This document shows, piece by piece, positions 1-12,010 of a stretch of 64,000 nucleotides of DNA (positions within the stretch are counted from its first letter, which is position 1; each line of letters starts with the position of its first letter). The position numbers and the translations under genes are program-made. The notes beneath the pieces are model-generated. The model did not search any database. It had not been told where the DNA came from and saw only the letters and a list, made by a program, of their open reading frames with translations. The DNA lies in contig MPNW01000135.1 in assembly GCA_011800805.1 (NCBI GenBank), forward strand, positions 36,530 to 100,529, read 5' to 3'. The DNA comes from Hirudo medicinalis. Taxonomy: Eukaryota > Annelida > Clitellata > Hirudinida > Hirudinidae.

Positions 1-1143
1 TGATGATTATGCTGGCGAAGAAGATGATGAAGTAGGTGGTCATCATGGCGATGCCGACGCGACGTAGATGAAGTCGATGGTGATTACAGTGATGATGAAG
101 GTGGACGATAATGATGATGATGATAATGATGATGGCGGTCGTAACGGTGACTGGCAGACGGCGATAAAGTTGTTTGTCGAGGAAGTGAGCGTACAAACGT
201 ACTGTGTGTGCACGAACCGGTGAGTACCTGGAAATCGGTTCCTCGTCACTTTTTCCATCTTTCCGTGACTCTGCCCGAGCAAACACAGTTGCCGGTCGCT
301 CACACGGGATGTGAAAATATCTAAAAAAAAAAAAAATTGGAGCTCCATAAAAATTATTATTATTATTATTATTATTATTAAAACATCAGCACATTGTTTG
401 ATGACATCGCCTGACGACGACAGACAATGCGATGCGAATATTCTGCGCATCTCTTTAGCATAATTTATTCATGTGGCATGAATATTCAAAGGAGAAGCTG
501 TTGGAATTAGATTTCAGATAGGTTATGGGAACAGGTGTCTGAATTTATGCTGCGCAACATTTAAGCATGCAACACTATATTTATAATTTTATTTCAAAGC
601 GATAAATCACGCACTTATTATTTATGTAGCGCCTAATTTCTTAGCGCCTGAAGAATCAATCGATCGATCTTTTTTAGACGACGTCATCAGAATATCTAAT
701 TAGGAATCATTTGCGTATTCATCAGTTGACGTGTTTTTTCTGGCAGCTGATTGGTGGTCAAAACGTAATGAGAAGAAGCTAAAAGCATGAATATTAATTA
801 TAATTAATATGAAATGAATATTAATGAAAATAATATCGACGATGTAAGGGCAAAATAAATTGCATATTAATAATTAATCATTAATAATGAGACACCTGCA
901 ACCGATACAGGATTTGTCACTTGGCAGCATCGATGACAATGTTGTTGCACGATTACCTGGAAATTTATTGTAATTAATCAATCAACTGTAAATTAATTTT
1001 AATTAATTAATTAGCTGGGAATTAATTTCAATTAATTAATTATCTGGAAATTAATTTCAATTAATCACCTGGAAATTACTTTTTAATATTGAGAATTCCC
1101 TCAGCAACAACTTTTTGTTTGACTTCCTTGATGACCAAAGTAC

Positions 1144-1282
<139 letters not shown>

Positions 1283-1524
1283 ATGGTTTTATTCACGAAA
1301 TTAATTCCACGAACGACAGGAAATGAAACAAAAACATTTGGCATTTATTTGGAATTGTTAGGAAATCATGGATTCATTTCCAGGGAATGATTTCTCAGAT
1401 GAAAAGAAAAATAATAAAAAAAAATAAAAAAGTAATTCAAATAAAATGAAAATAATTGCACCTTCTTTCGTGAGGATTCGCAAACTGTCGAATGCTTGAT
1501 TTTAATGAGATTTTGAATAATAAT

Positions 1525-1525
1525 N

Positions 1526-1603
<78 letters not shown>

Positions 1604-1664
1604 ACATCATCATCATCATCAACATCATCATCATCATCAACATCATCATCATCATCATCATCAA

Positions 1665-1696
<32 letters not shown>

Positions 1697-1707
1697 CCAT
1701 CATCATC
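1525..1707. repeat. (ATC)n microsatellite with periodic AAC interruptions
   Basis: A long ATC repeat interrupted by regularly spaced AAC units near 1600-1665 and starting at an undetermined base. The interruptions recur every 18-24 bases, so a higher-order unit has also been copied. Confidence 0.9.
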
Positions 1708-1839
1708 ATCTCAGAGTTACAAATGAAGAAAGAGATCATCTTGAAATTGTAATTCTTTCAATTAAAGTTGGTTTTTCTTCTCTCAGTGGAATCCATTTAT
1801 AAGAGAACTACATGCTGTTGCGGAAGTATTTGTTGACGA

Positions 1840-1960
1840 TTTCGTGATGAGGCACCGGCGCAGGAACACAACGTGGGCGCTTTATTGGGGCGAGCTTGGC
1901 CCCCATGAATATTCAATCAACACGAGCCTGATTGGCTGTCCACGGTAATGACGTCATAAA
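1840..1960. promoter_or_regulatory. Promoter-like patch with inverted CCAAT box and palindromic CRE
   Basis: A locally GC-rich stretch in AT-rich surroundings. It contains ATTGGC (inverted CCAAT) near 1930-1935 and the full palindromic cAMP-response element TGACGTCA at 1949-1956. It is about 2.8 kb upstream of the first ZEB codon I can support and could be its promoter or enhancer. No transcription start can be read from sequence alone. Confidence 0.35.
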
Positions 1961-2067
1961 GTTGCCAGAGTTTGATTGGATCGTTTTGTGTCACGTTTTC
2001 AACCGGGAGTCTGACCGAGATCTGGTAATGGCCGAGGTGTTTTTGCTGCTGTTGTTGTTATTGTGGG

Positions 2068-2106
<39 letters not shown>

Positions 2107-2324
2107 CGACGGTGATGATGATGGTGATGATGGCGATGACGATGGTGCTGATGAAAAATTAATTGTTAATTGTTGCTGCGACTTTCCACATCCAGGATGG
2201 TAATTATTAAAGTTTGTTTCTGTTGAATTTTAAAGCTACAAAGTGATAAGTTTAATTTCTTTTCGCATAATGTAATCGTCATTGCCATCATATTCATCGT
2301 CGTCATCATCATCAGCAGCAGCAA

Positions 2325-2356
<32 letters not shown>

Positions 2357-2909
2357 GCATCAATAGCGTGATTCTAAAGCAATAGAACTGTACATCTCAT
2401 CTCTTAATTCTAACATCCCAATCGAGAGGTGGCAGGTTCTAATCTTGCCAAGTCCAATCCAGTTTTCCACTTTGTTTTTAATCTAAATTTTATGCCGAAT
2501 ACATTTGCGCTATAAAAATGACCAGTGATGGTGAAACGATACGCAAAAGCATAATCGTCAGAGCTGTTGTTTGATGACCAGGGACTTAAACAGAAATTTG
2601 TCACTGGGGGGCGAGCGTTTTGTTAACCAAAGGTCAGGGGGTGCATCTCCCCAATTGGGTACAGAATCAACCACGAACGTCACCTGATATTATTCTTTTT
2701 TTTTGCTTTTCCATGACCAAATTGAACTAATTTGGTTGTTTGGATACAACCCCTGTTTGAGTGAAGCTGCATTATGGCTGGGGAGGGTGTCCTCGAGGAT
2801 TTGCGGGGTGAACAAGTAAATGACGTTGAACACGGAAATCATATTAAATAAAGAAATCGCTGTTAAAATTGATTCTTGTGGTTGATTTTGATTGAAAAAA
2901 GTTTTCAAC

Positions 2910-2942
<33 letters not shown>

Positions 2943-4105
2943 AATTGAAACCTTTCAAGTGAGAGGCACTGACAGAGGCATCCTAAAAATGCTGTCCTAA
3001 TAAATACCTAGGACTACTTAGAGCCCACTTTTTAGACGTGAACCTCGCTGGAGTAATGAAGAGTTTTTTCGATATAATGCTCTTAGAAATGTTGAGAATG
3101 TGTCTCAGAGCCAGGGTAAGTTCCTCTTTCTTGAGGAGCAGAATTACTTAGGAGAGGAACTTGGAAATATTTAGAGACGGACTGACAAATACTTAGACTG
3201 AGTAAGAGGCAGCTAATATCGCCTTTTATAAAGAAATAACAATTTTCCTAATATTAATAATAATAATTCTAATCACATGAGTTCATCAAATGACAATTAC
3301 ATTATCGCGTTGACATCAAACTTTCACTGCCATTGTGGCTGTAAGTAACTAAATTGAAAACAATCATAAATAATAAAAAAAATAATTTATCATAATAAAT
3401 ACATTTATTTATCAAATCCGACTCCATGACAGTCCAAAATTACTATCACAAACCACAGCAACGTCAAAAGGACGACAGATGGCAACCGATGAAGTTTTGA
3501 GACCGAGTGACATCTCGAGATGGAGAACACTGGATTGTCTGAACCGACAGGATGGAATTGGCAGAAAATGGAATATGACCAAAGCAGAGACTTCTGTAAT
3601 TAATCTTAGGAAATCCCCGACAACCATTCTTGACCTCTCGATTCTGACCTTTTAGGGTCAAATGAATTTTGATCGATGGCGCATTTTTATAGCGCTATCA
3701 CTCGACTGCTCGTAGCGCCGCCAAAATGGGACGAATTTCAGGAGCATCCTTCAAAGTTTTTCAAAGAGGACGATTGAAGTTTCTATCTGAAACTCCGAAG
3801 GTCAAAGAGTGACAAGGTCATTTCAGTGGAGTCAGTTAAGTCCTGTTTCTGAAGTGATGCTTTGGGACGGTCATTTTCATTCACAAGTGTTTGTCTTCTT
3901 GCGATAAAACATTGGTAGCTTTTCTTGGATGCATTTTATAACTTGAAGTTTGATTGGTTTTTATCAACTCAATTTGATTTAAATCATTCACTAAGTTTTT
4001 AAAACTACAATTTGAAATGCGAATAGTGTTTATTAAGATTTTATCACACATAATTATGCTATCATATCGGGTCGTGGTTTGTTGAAACGTTAAGATTAAT
4101 ATCAG

Positions 4106-4141
<36 letters not shown>

Positions 4142-4437
4142 GAATAATAATATTTAGAATAATATTAGAAAGAAAAACCATTTTCAGCGAAATAATAAAC
4201 AAAATATCAGCAGAGGATCCTTCAAATCAACTTCAACTTGTAAAAGACTTTTCTTTACTCTTCCATCAATGAATCACTTTCTCAATCGTCAGATGCAAGA
4301 ATTTAAAAGTGAAATTCCCGTCGAAATATTTAAAAAAAAAAATTTGAAACAATGACAAGGATGCAGAATATGAAGTGGAGTTTGAAATTTCATCGGCACT
4401 CGGCCGAGGGTGAATTGATTGAAATTATGATGGATTA

Positions 4438-4502
<65 letters not shown>

Positions 4503-4509
4503 TAATGAC

Positions 4510-4547
<38 letters not shown>

Positions 4548-4742
4548 TAATAACAGGATTGCAACAATAAGCATCATAATAAGCAATAAATAATTTTTGC
4601 CATAAAAAGTCTTAATTGTACGGATTAGTACAGAATATTTTAATTTAAATAAATGATTAATTAAATACTAATTATTAATTGTTAATGAATCGATTTTATT
4701 TGAATTTTAACTTTGATCTGCGAATTAATTTTTTAAGATGAA

Positions 4743-7700
4743 ATGAAACCAGTCAATCAAGAGGACTCAGACAAGATAGCTGTTTCAATACAACAACATC
4801 AACAACAACAACAACAACAGCAGCAACAGCAACAACAACCACAGCAACAGCAGCAGCAACAACAACATCAACATCAACAACAACAAAAACAACAATCTGC
4901 TTCTTCCCAGTTAAACTATGACCCATCACCAGCGGAACAGCTCCAAGCCACCGTCAGGATCCAACAAAATGGACACCAAGCTCATAAAAAGTTGCAAGAA
5001 AAACAGCACTATCAATTCCAACATCAACAGCAACATCAACAACAACATCAACAACAGCAGCAACAGCAGCAACAAGATCAACAAAAACAACTCCAAACCA
5101 GCAACTTGTTGCTCAACCAACTGCAGCATTCCTCGACTTCAACTTCAGTGGCTTCGCAGGCCGCCAACGCGCCAACCGCCCTCCAGTCCTGCCACGTCTG
5201 CTTCAAGACATTTGCCAACGTGTACCGACTGCAGAGGCACCTCATTTCACACGAGGAGAGTCAGGAGTTGAGGAAGTTCAAGTGCAGCGAGTGCTCGAAA
5301 GCTTTCAAGTTCAAGCACCACCTGAAGGAACATGCACGCATTCACTCAGGAGAGAAGCCTTTCAGTTGTCCAAACTGTCGCAAGAGGTTCAGCCACTCCG
5401 GAAGCTACAGCAGTCACATGACCTCCAAGAAGTGCTGGAACACAAACAACTCGAGCGGAACGAACAACGGCGTCTCTTCGGTCGACTCGACGAACAGCTC
5501 GAAAAAGTACTCCAAAGCTGCCACAGTCATGAGCACTGCCCCGGTTTCGAATCCCGGAGGAGTCGTCAAACCAGTTTCCTGTCAAAATCTCGCCGGCGGC
5601 ACTGCGTGCATGTATCCAGGGCTGGGTGGATTACAGCACATTTTCCCAACAGTAAACCATCAACTCTTCATGGGCCTTCAGAATCAGGCCAGCAGCCAGC
5701 ACGACTACCTTGCCAAATGGAACGCATCCAGAGTGGCTTTCAGTGGCTCTCAAATTCTCAGCCACAACAGAAACGAGTCGAGCGAATCAAAAATAGCCTC
5801 ATCGGGTTACGGCTACAATCAGAGTTGGTTGAACTACATGCACCAGTTGTTCAAATCCTACAACACCCAGATGAACTCAGATAGTGCCCTGGATTCAAAT
5901 CAAAAGTTGATGAGCAACGAAATTCCGGAAGACAGCAAAACGTTTGATGTCAAGGATGACGAGAGAATCAGTCAGGATGACAATAAGAGTGGCTCGGGTA
6001 TCTCAGGGCCGGATGGAAATGAAAGGATTCCATGCGAAGCAAAACCAACGATTGACACGAATTCGAATGAAGTAGAAGGAACTAACCACAAAACAAGCGA
6101 ACATGATGGATTGCTTCCACAAATTTCCAGTCTTCAAGGAGAAGGGATCCAATGCACGAGCGTTACGTTCACAGAGACGAAAGGAAAGAAAGACGGAGAC
6201 AAATCCAGCAGCAGCAGCAGCAGTCAACAAAGCAAACCTGAGGATCATCCGACGGTTGATGTCGATGATGCGAAAGACGTCCGCCAGGAGATTTCGCTTT
6301 CCGGCCGAGATCAGATTGGAAGCACAAAAGTCGCCGAAAATCCAGACGAAGCCATCGAGAGAGAGACTTCGGTAGGACACGTCAAATCGATGCTCAGCAT
6401 TTCATCAAACGAATCTGACAACTCGATGACGTCGGACGATGAAGAAGACGAAGATGAGGATGACGAGGAGGAAGATGACGAAAACGAAGAAGAAGAAGAA
6501 GATGAAGAAGAAGATGATGATGATGGTGATGATGATGAAGACAGCTCGTCTACACTGGAAAGGAACTCTGTAACTTCATCAAACGCAAGGCGTACCTGCA
6601 ACGCGACGGCAAACAACTGCCCGGAAGTCTGTCATCACGCTTCCGGTTGTCATGGTGATGACGACAGAAAGGAATACGCCGGGAAGCATGATGCTGATGA
6701 GAATAAAAAGGATCGAATCCACGAGACGAGCGAGGAGCGTGCAGACGAGTCGGACGTCTTTCCAGGAAGAAATAGAATGACAGATAGCGACAAGTCAATT
6801 CCAGACGAGGACGAGAGCGGAAACAGAGGTTATCGAGTGAGGTCGATGATAGCAGGAACCCAGCAGCTCATTCTGAAAGCTTACTACAAGGAAAACCCCA
6901 GACCGACCGGCCAAGAACTCGAACAGTTGGCAGCCAGGGTCTGCTTTCCGAAGAGGGTCGTTCAGGTTTGGTTTCAAAACATGAGGGCACGAGATAGGCG
7001 TAAAAATGGCAAAACCCCAGACGGGATCACCTCTCCGTCCTCGCCGCAAATCCATTCCAGCATCACTCTGCGGGTGGCTTCGGCGGCATGGAGTATCCGG
7101 TCGATTCCAACCCCTCAACGACTGGAATGTTCTACTCCTCTCCTTACAACGTCAGTCTCAGTTCTCCGTCGGTGCAGATAGCCCAGGCGCCGATGATATC
7201 GGGAATCCCGGGGACCGTAAACGAGTTGCATGGCAGTCTCCTCCTGAACACGCCACCTTACTCACTTCATCAACTTCTGCGCCAACAGCTACAAACCAAC
7301 ATCAATGCCGCCTATTTGGCCGAAAAGCTGAGAGGTCGAGTTGGTTTTCCAAATGTTGACGATTCTCAAAGATATGCAGAACAACTTTCTCAAAGTTCTC
7401 AACCAACTTGCTTTGACATGTCTTCCGGTTGTTCCAAGAAGGAGAGAAAAGTCATTCACGAAACAAACTCTACCGCTCCAATGCAGAGCAAACTATCATC
7501 TGGGTATCTGACCCATTACCAGGGCGATCACGGAGATTCGGTTTACGGGTCGAATTGGATGTTCAGATCCTCCGGTTTCGGCTTCCACGGTCACTCTTTC
7601 TATGCATTCACGAACGAGGAACCTTTAGACCTTTCGAAGCATTCGCTGGCTGAGACGTCTTGCGAGGCAGAAAAGATCAAACCTGACCCAATCGAGTCGA

Positions 7701-9864
7701 ATGAGATCCTGGATTTGAGAATGTCCAAGTCGAGTTCCACTCAGTCACCTTCTATCAGCCAATCTGTTGTTGACGAAGAGAGCTGTGAAATGGATGAGAA
7801 ACCTTCGGATTCTTTGGCAGGCAAAGAATCACTGGCAACCGTTTCCAGTCCATCGAACGTCAGGACAACTGAATTGACGGAAGATAAGCAACTAGTTGGC
7901 TCGTCAAATGACAAGCCATCGCACCAGGTGCACTCTCAATCACATGCAATTTATCCGGAAACTGGAAAGGACTTCGGTCAGAATTGCCCCTTCGGTCTCA
8001 ACGGAACCCCCCTCGAACAATACTTCAGCACTACGGCCCCACACTACCATCACTTGGCCAGCTACTCCTCTTATCCTCTCATGTTGAATGCCGCTATGAA
8101 GTCAAACCAACTACCTCGATCAATTCATCTGGCGAACATCTCTGCCAACAAAGACTGGGACTTTGCCTCTCTGGCACTGGACAAAATGCAACAGATAAGA
8201 ATTAGGGACCTCATAGAACACACGAAAAATTCAACCACATCTGAGGACTCTCTGAGGATAAGGAAAACTTCGAAAAAGGTAGCTTTTGCATTTTTATGGA
8301 ATCGCTTGAAAATCTTTTAAATTTCGTTTTATCATATTATTTATTATGTTTTTATTCAAATCGCATTCTTTCAATCCAAGCAAAAAAATGAATAAGACCG
8401 CCTTTGTTCCAAAAAAACAGACAAAAAGGAAAATTACAAAAAAGCAGAATTAACGAACAAAGAATGTCGGTGCCACAAAAACAGCAGCAAATCAAGGCAT
8501 TTAAAAAAAAACTGGCATAACTCAGAAGACCACTTCAGTAACCGAAGAGTAAAATGTTACTCAAATTATATTCTATCACTTACACGGTGTAAGTTACATG
8601 GTGTTGGTAATCTTTGAATCTGAACCCATTCCATCGTTCAAATTGAAGCAATGTGGATCGTAATGGGAACAATACTCGGACAGCTGTTTTAAATGTGGAA
8701 AATCTCTTTAGCGTTTTCAGATGTTCGGATTTTTTCGTCGACGGCTTCTTAGAATTGAGATGTTTCTAATCGACGTAGCACAACATCAATGTGATGATTC
8801 AATTTATTGACACCCAGCATGTCAGCAGTCTGAATCCATCAGAAGAAATTAGATACGATACCTTTGGAATTCGACAAAAATGTTTTAAAGACGTGTGACT
8901 GGAAGATATAAGACGTAATTTTTATTTTAGAAAAAAAGAGAGCAATAAAATTAACTCGAAGGACTTTAAAACGACCCCCCAAGAGAATGTAGACGCATTA
9001 GCATATTTATAGGACATGTCGAATTAAATGTATTATTTTTCCACTTCTAAACAGCTCAAAGACATGAACTCCACGTCTACAAGCACTGGAAGCAACAGAT
9101 CCTCGTCTGCCTCGTCGGAAGTACAGTTGGAGTCTTCCTCTGGAGTGGGAAAGACAGAATCGGAGCAGATGTTCACCTGCGACCAGTGCGACAAAACATT
9201 CGGGAAGCAAAGCAGCTTGGCCAGACACAAATACGAGCATTCAGGTCCGTTCGCTCGTTTACTTAACGCACTTCATCGAGTTGAATTTATGAATCGCTTT
9301 TGATAAAACAAAACGGAGAAAGGAGACAAATCGCTAAACTCAACTAGCCGAAAATGCAATCCCATTAAGACGATAAGACAAATCTGATTTGATTTTTCGG
9401 ACTTGCTAATCGAATTTCGTCCTGAATTTTCAGGTCAGAGACCTTTCAAGTGCGAGATGTGTCCTAAGGCGTTCAAACACAAGCATCACCTGACCGAACA
9501 CAGGAGACTTCACAGTGGAGAGAAGCCCTTCAGGTGCTCAAAATGTGGAAAAACCTTCAGTCACTCGGGCTCGTACAGTCAGCACATGAACCACCGCTAC
9601 AAATACTGCAGGCCCATAGGTACCTCGTCTCTCGCTTCTGAATCGCAGAGCGTTGGAATCGGCACTTCCAGTCCTCTCATCAACGTCTCCAACTTTCTGA
9701 CCGCCGGCATAACCAATCTCACGGAAGCCATTTCCTCTGGAAACGTTGGCAGCCTCGACGCATCGCCTTTGCCAAACCTTGGTACCGGATTGTTATCCAA
9801 TAAATGCACGGATCAACTTGTCTCCAAGCCAGACGACTTATCTTCGACACCTCCTGTCATGTAG
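4743..9864 (+). CDS. ZEB: ZEB / zfh-1 family zinc-finger homeobox transcription factor
   Basis: Nuclear transcription factor of the ZEB/zfh-1 family, which represses target genes by binding E-box-like sites with two zinc-finger clusters and recruiting CtBP. Exons: 4743-8278, 9055-9244, 9434-9864, with introns of phase 0 and phase 1 that match. The N-terminus is polyglutamine-rich (residues about 17-120). Three C2H2 fingers follow at about 150-231 ([24 protein letters not shown]), then an acidic stretch (6430-6540) and a homeodomain at about residues 700-757 with [15 protein letters not shown]. The CtBP motif PLDLS lies near 7618-7636, with a second ILDLR nearby. The last exons encode three C-terminal fingers ([24 protein letters not shown]). 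Oddities: the frame changes by one base between the homeodomain and PLDLS (about 7035-7065), and the first of the four N-terminal fingers usual in vertebrate ZEB is not seen. The start is the first ATG of the open frame, so an upstream coding exon is possible. Confidence 0.9.
4791..5090 (+). repeat. Coding CAA/CAG repeat (polyglutamine) in ZEB
   Basis: Two Gln/His-rich blocks encoded by mixed CAA, CAG and CAT codons, at about 4791-4890 and 5018-5090. They sit directly before the first zinc finger. The mixed codons make the tract more stable than a pure repeat. Confidence 0.9.
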
Positions 9865-12010
9865 TGGCGAGCGACCACCTAGCTTGTTTAATATCTATAA
9901 AAGCAATAATTTTGTTGAACAGTTTGAAACATCTCTTCGAAATATCTGGCTCGCTCAAAGATCAGCTAAGCTAGGTCACTTCTGTCCCGAGATACTTTTA
10001 GGAAACAGTTGGACTTTTGCTCTCACTCTTTCTTCTGTTTTTCTGTCTGTTCTTGATACTATAATCAGTATTGAAGTGATTACCTTGCAGATTTCCAAAT
10101 CAGTATTCAACCTTTTCGTGCATACATATTAAACCAATATACACGACACGTCATCTTCCAAAACTAACGGACATTTATTTGTTTTCTGTGGATAGCTTTG
10201 CTTTTTTTTTAGTTGCTGTTTGAAATTTTCATTTTTGTTTCTTTGTTATTCTTAACTTTTAGTCTGTTTACCATGACGTGCAATGGAGGAATGAGATGCA
10301 GTATTATTGTACACAACCAGTAGAATTAGTTTTCGCGTTAGTTTACGTATAGCATTGCATTATTTACGTTGAAAAGTTTCATTTCACTAAAGTCTCTCGT
10401 CAGGAACCTCGCTAACATTAATAACCTATCGTGTACACCACTTAAGCCGAGCTAGCGGAATATCTTGAAAGAATCAGTTCACAAGAAGTTCACGTTGTTC
10501 AAAGTTTCTGACGCTTAGAATTCGCAAGCCTTTTTTCCACCAATAATTTTCCAAGCGTTGGACGAATTTCACTTACCAGTACCGGATCGAAGATGACGTT
10601 TGTATGCATTTTTCATTATTGTATAAGCGTGCCTCTTTCGCCAACTTTCACACGATGACGATGACCAGAGCGTCTAACAATCTATAAAGCCTTACTCAGA
10701 CCAATTTTGTCTTTTGCTTTTTGCGTTACTTTCGTCTTTTCGAATTCTCTTCTTCAAGTTTTTTTTTTTTTTCATGAAATCGCATTAATTTTTTTTTTAT
10801 TGCTTTTACATTTCCGAAAGTATTTGTTCAAATTTATTTTTGAAGGATGGCTTTTTCCAGTATTATCCTTAATTAGTCTACATTTAGACGTACGCGGGAA
10901 ATTACCCGCTCGTTACTTTTTGGACGGCGAACCTTTCACACGGTTAACTATGATGCATTTTTATAAAAATTGTAACCTATTCTGAAATTTATCTTTTAAT
11001 TCGGACATGGAATTTCAATGCGAACTTTTCAAGACAATATTTAATATTACAATTTCCTTTGTCGGCAGATTGAATGACAATTTCTCCATTAAGCATCAAT
11101 CACGAATTTCTTGATATCAGGCAATTTGCAGTACTTGAATAATTTAGTAGGCTGTTTTATGTTTGATTACAAACCTCAGCCAGGGCTGGTTTCACTCTTT
11201 TGATCATTGCTGAAGTATTTCACAACACATTTATTAGTTTTAGTTATTCGTTTATAAGCTCCCTCACACCTCTTTTCCGTTAATCCACTTTCAAGGCATA
11301 TTTCACGGAAATTATACGTTCCTTTATCTTCCAGTATTTTGTAATTTCGTTCCTGATCAGAACTTTTGCATTATCAGTTCAATTTTTGTCTTTTTGTGCA
11401 TAAATCGTCTCGAGAAATTTGTAAAGAAAAATCCTTTTTAGCTTCGACATAGCATTTAGGATCGCGTTAGACGAACGAGATACGGAAACGGGCCACGCGT
11501 GTGACATTCTCCACCATAGTCATGAAATTGGTCATCTTGTAGTCACCGAGACTGTTTAGCTATCGTAAACGTCATGTCGATACGAACTCCTTTAGTTTTT
11601 CATTAACTTTCTGTCCTCTTTCTTCCCGGCTACTATTTATATGCAATATAGATTTTGAAATAGCCAATCACGTGTTATTGTTCTTTAGATACAGCTCACC
11701 GATGACAATGGCGATTAAATAAATGCCAACTTTTCTGGATGATTAGGACGAATGAAACTTATTTAAACTGACTGACAAGCAAATTCTATTTTTGAATTAA
11801 TGGAAGAATTGATTTGAAAGAATATTAGCATTTAATAATTTCAAAATAAATAGGAATATAACGAAAACTTATGCCGTCACCCCTCGCTTAACTTAAAAAT
11901 GCATATTTATGAGTAGAATCACATCAGCACCAACAAATCTGATTCCATCTTTATTCAGCAGACTCGCATGCAAATAAGTACGAAATATGCTTAATAAAAT
12001 AAAAAATGTT
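9865..12010 (+). other. Probable ZEB 3' untranslated region and convergent spacer
   Basis: No credible coding sequence. The ZEB stop is followed by about 1.85 kb of AT-rich DNA ending in overlapping ATTAAA/AATAAA signals at 11714-11723, a plausible ZEB poly(A) site. On the other strand an AATAAA lies at 11950-11955, about 55 bases past the stop of the convergent neighbour. The two genes therefore probably end within about 230 bases of each other. Confidence 0.5.

Noticed and set aside
2400..2600. tRNA gene or SINE near 2.4 kb (GGTTCTAATCTTGCC resembles a B box)
   Set aside because: No A box at the right distance and no second copy in the window.
5346..6616. Long minus-strand frames opposite ZEB
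   Set aside because: Shadows of the coding strand; the Ser-rich one is the complement of the acidic Glu/Asp tract.
7035..7060. 24-base GT-AG segment as a tiny intron in ZEB
   Set aside because: Far too short for a spliceosomal intron and a multiple of three, so it cannot explain the frame change.
10707..10985. 92-codon Phe/Leu-rich frame after ZEB
   Set aside because: Comes from T-rich 3' UTR sequence; no splice context and no family resemblance.
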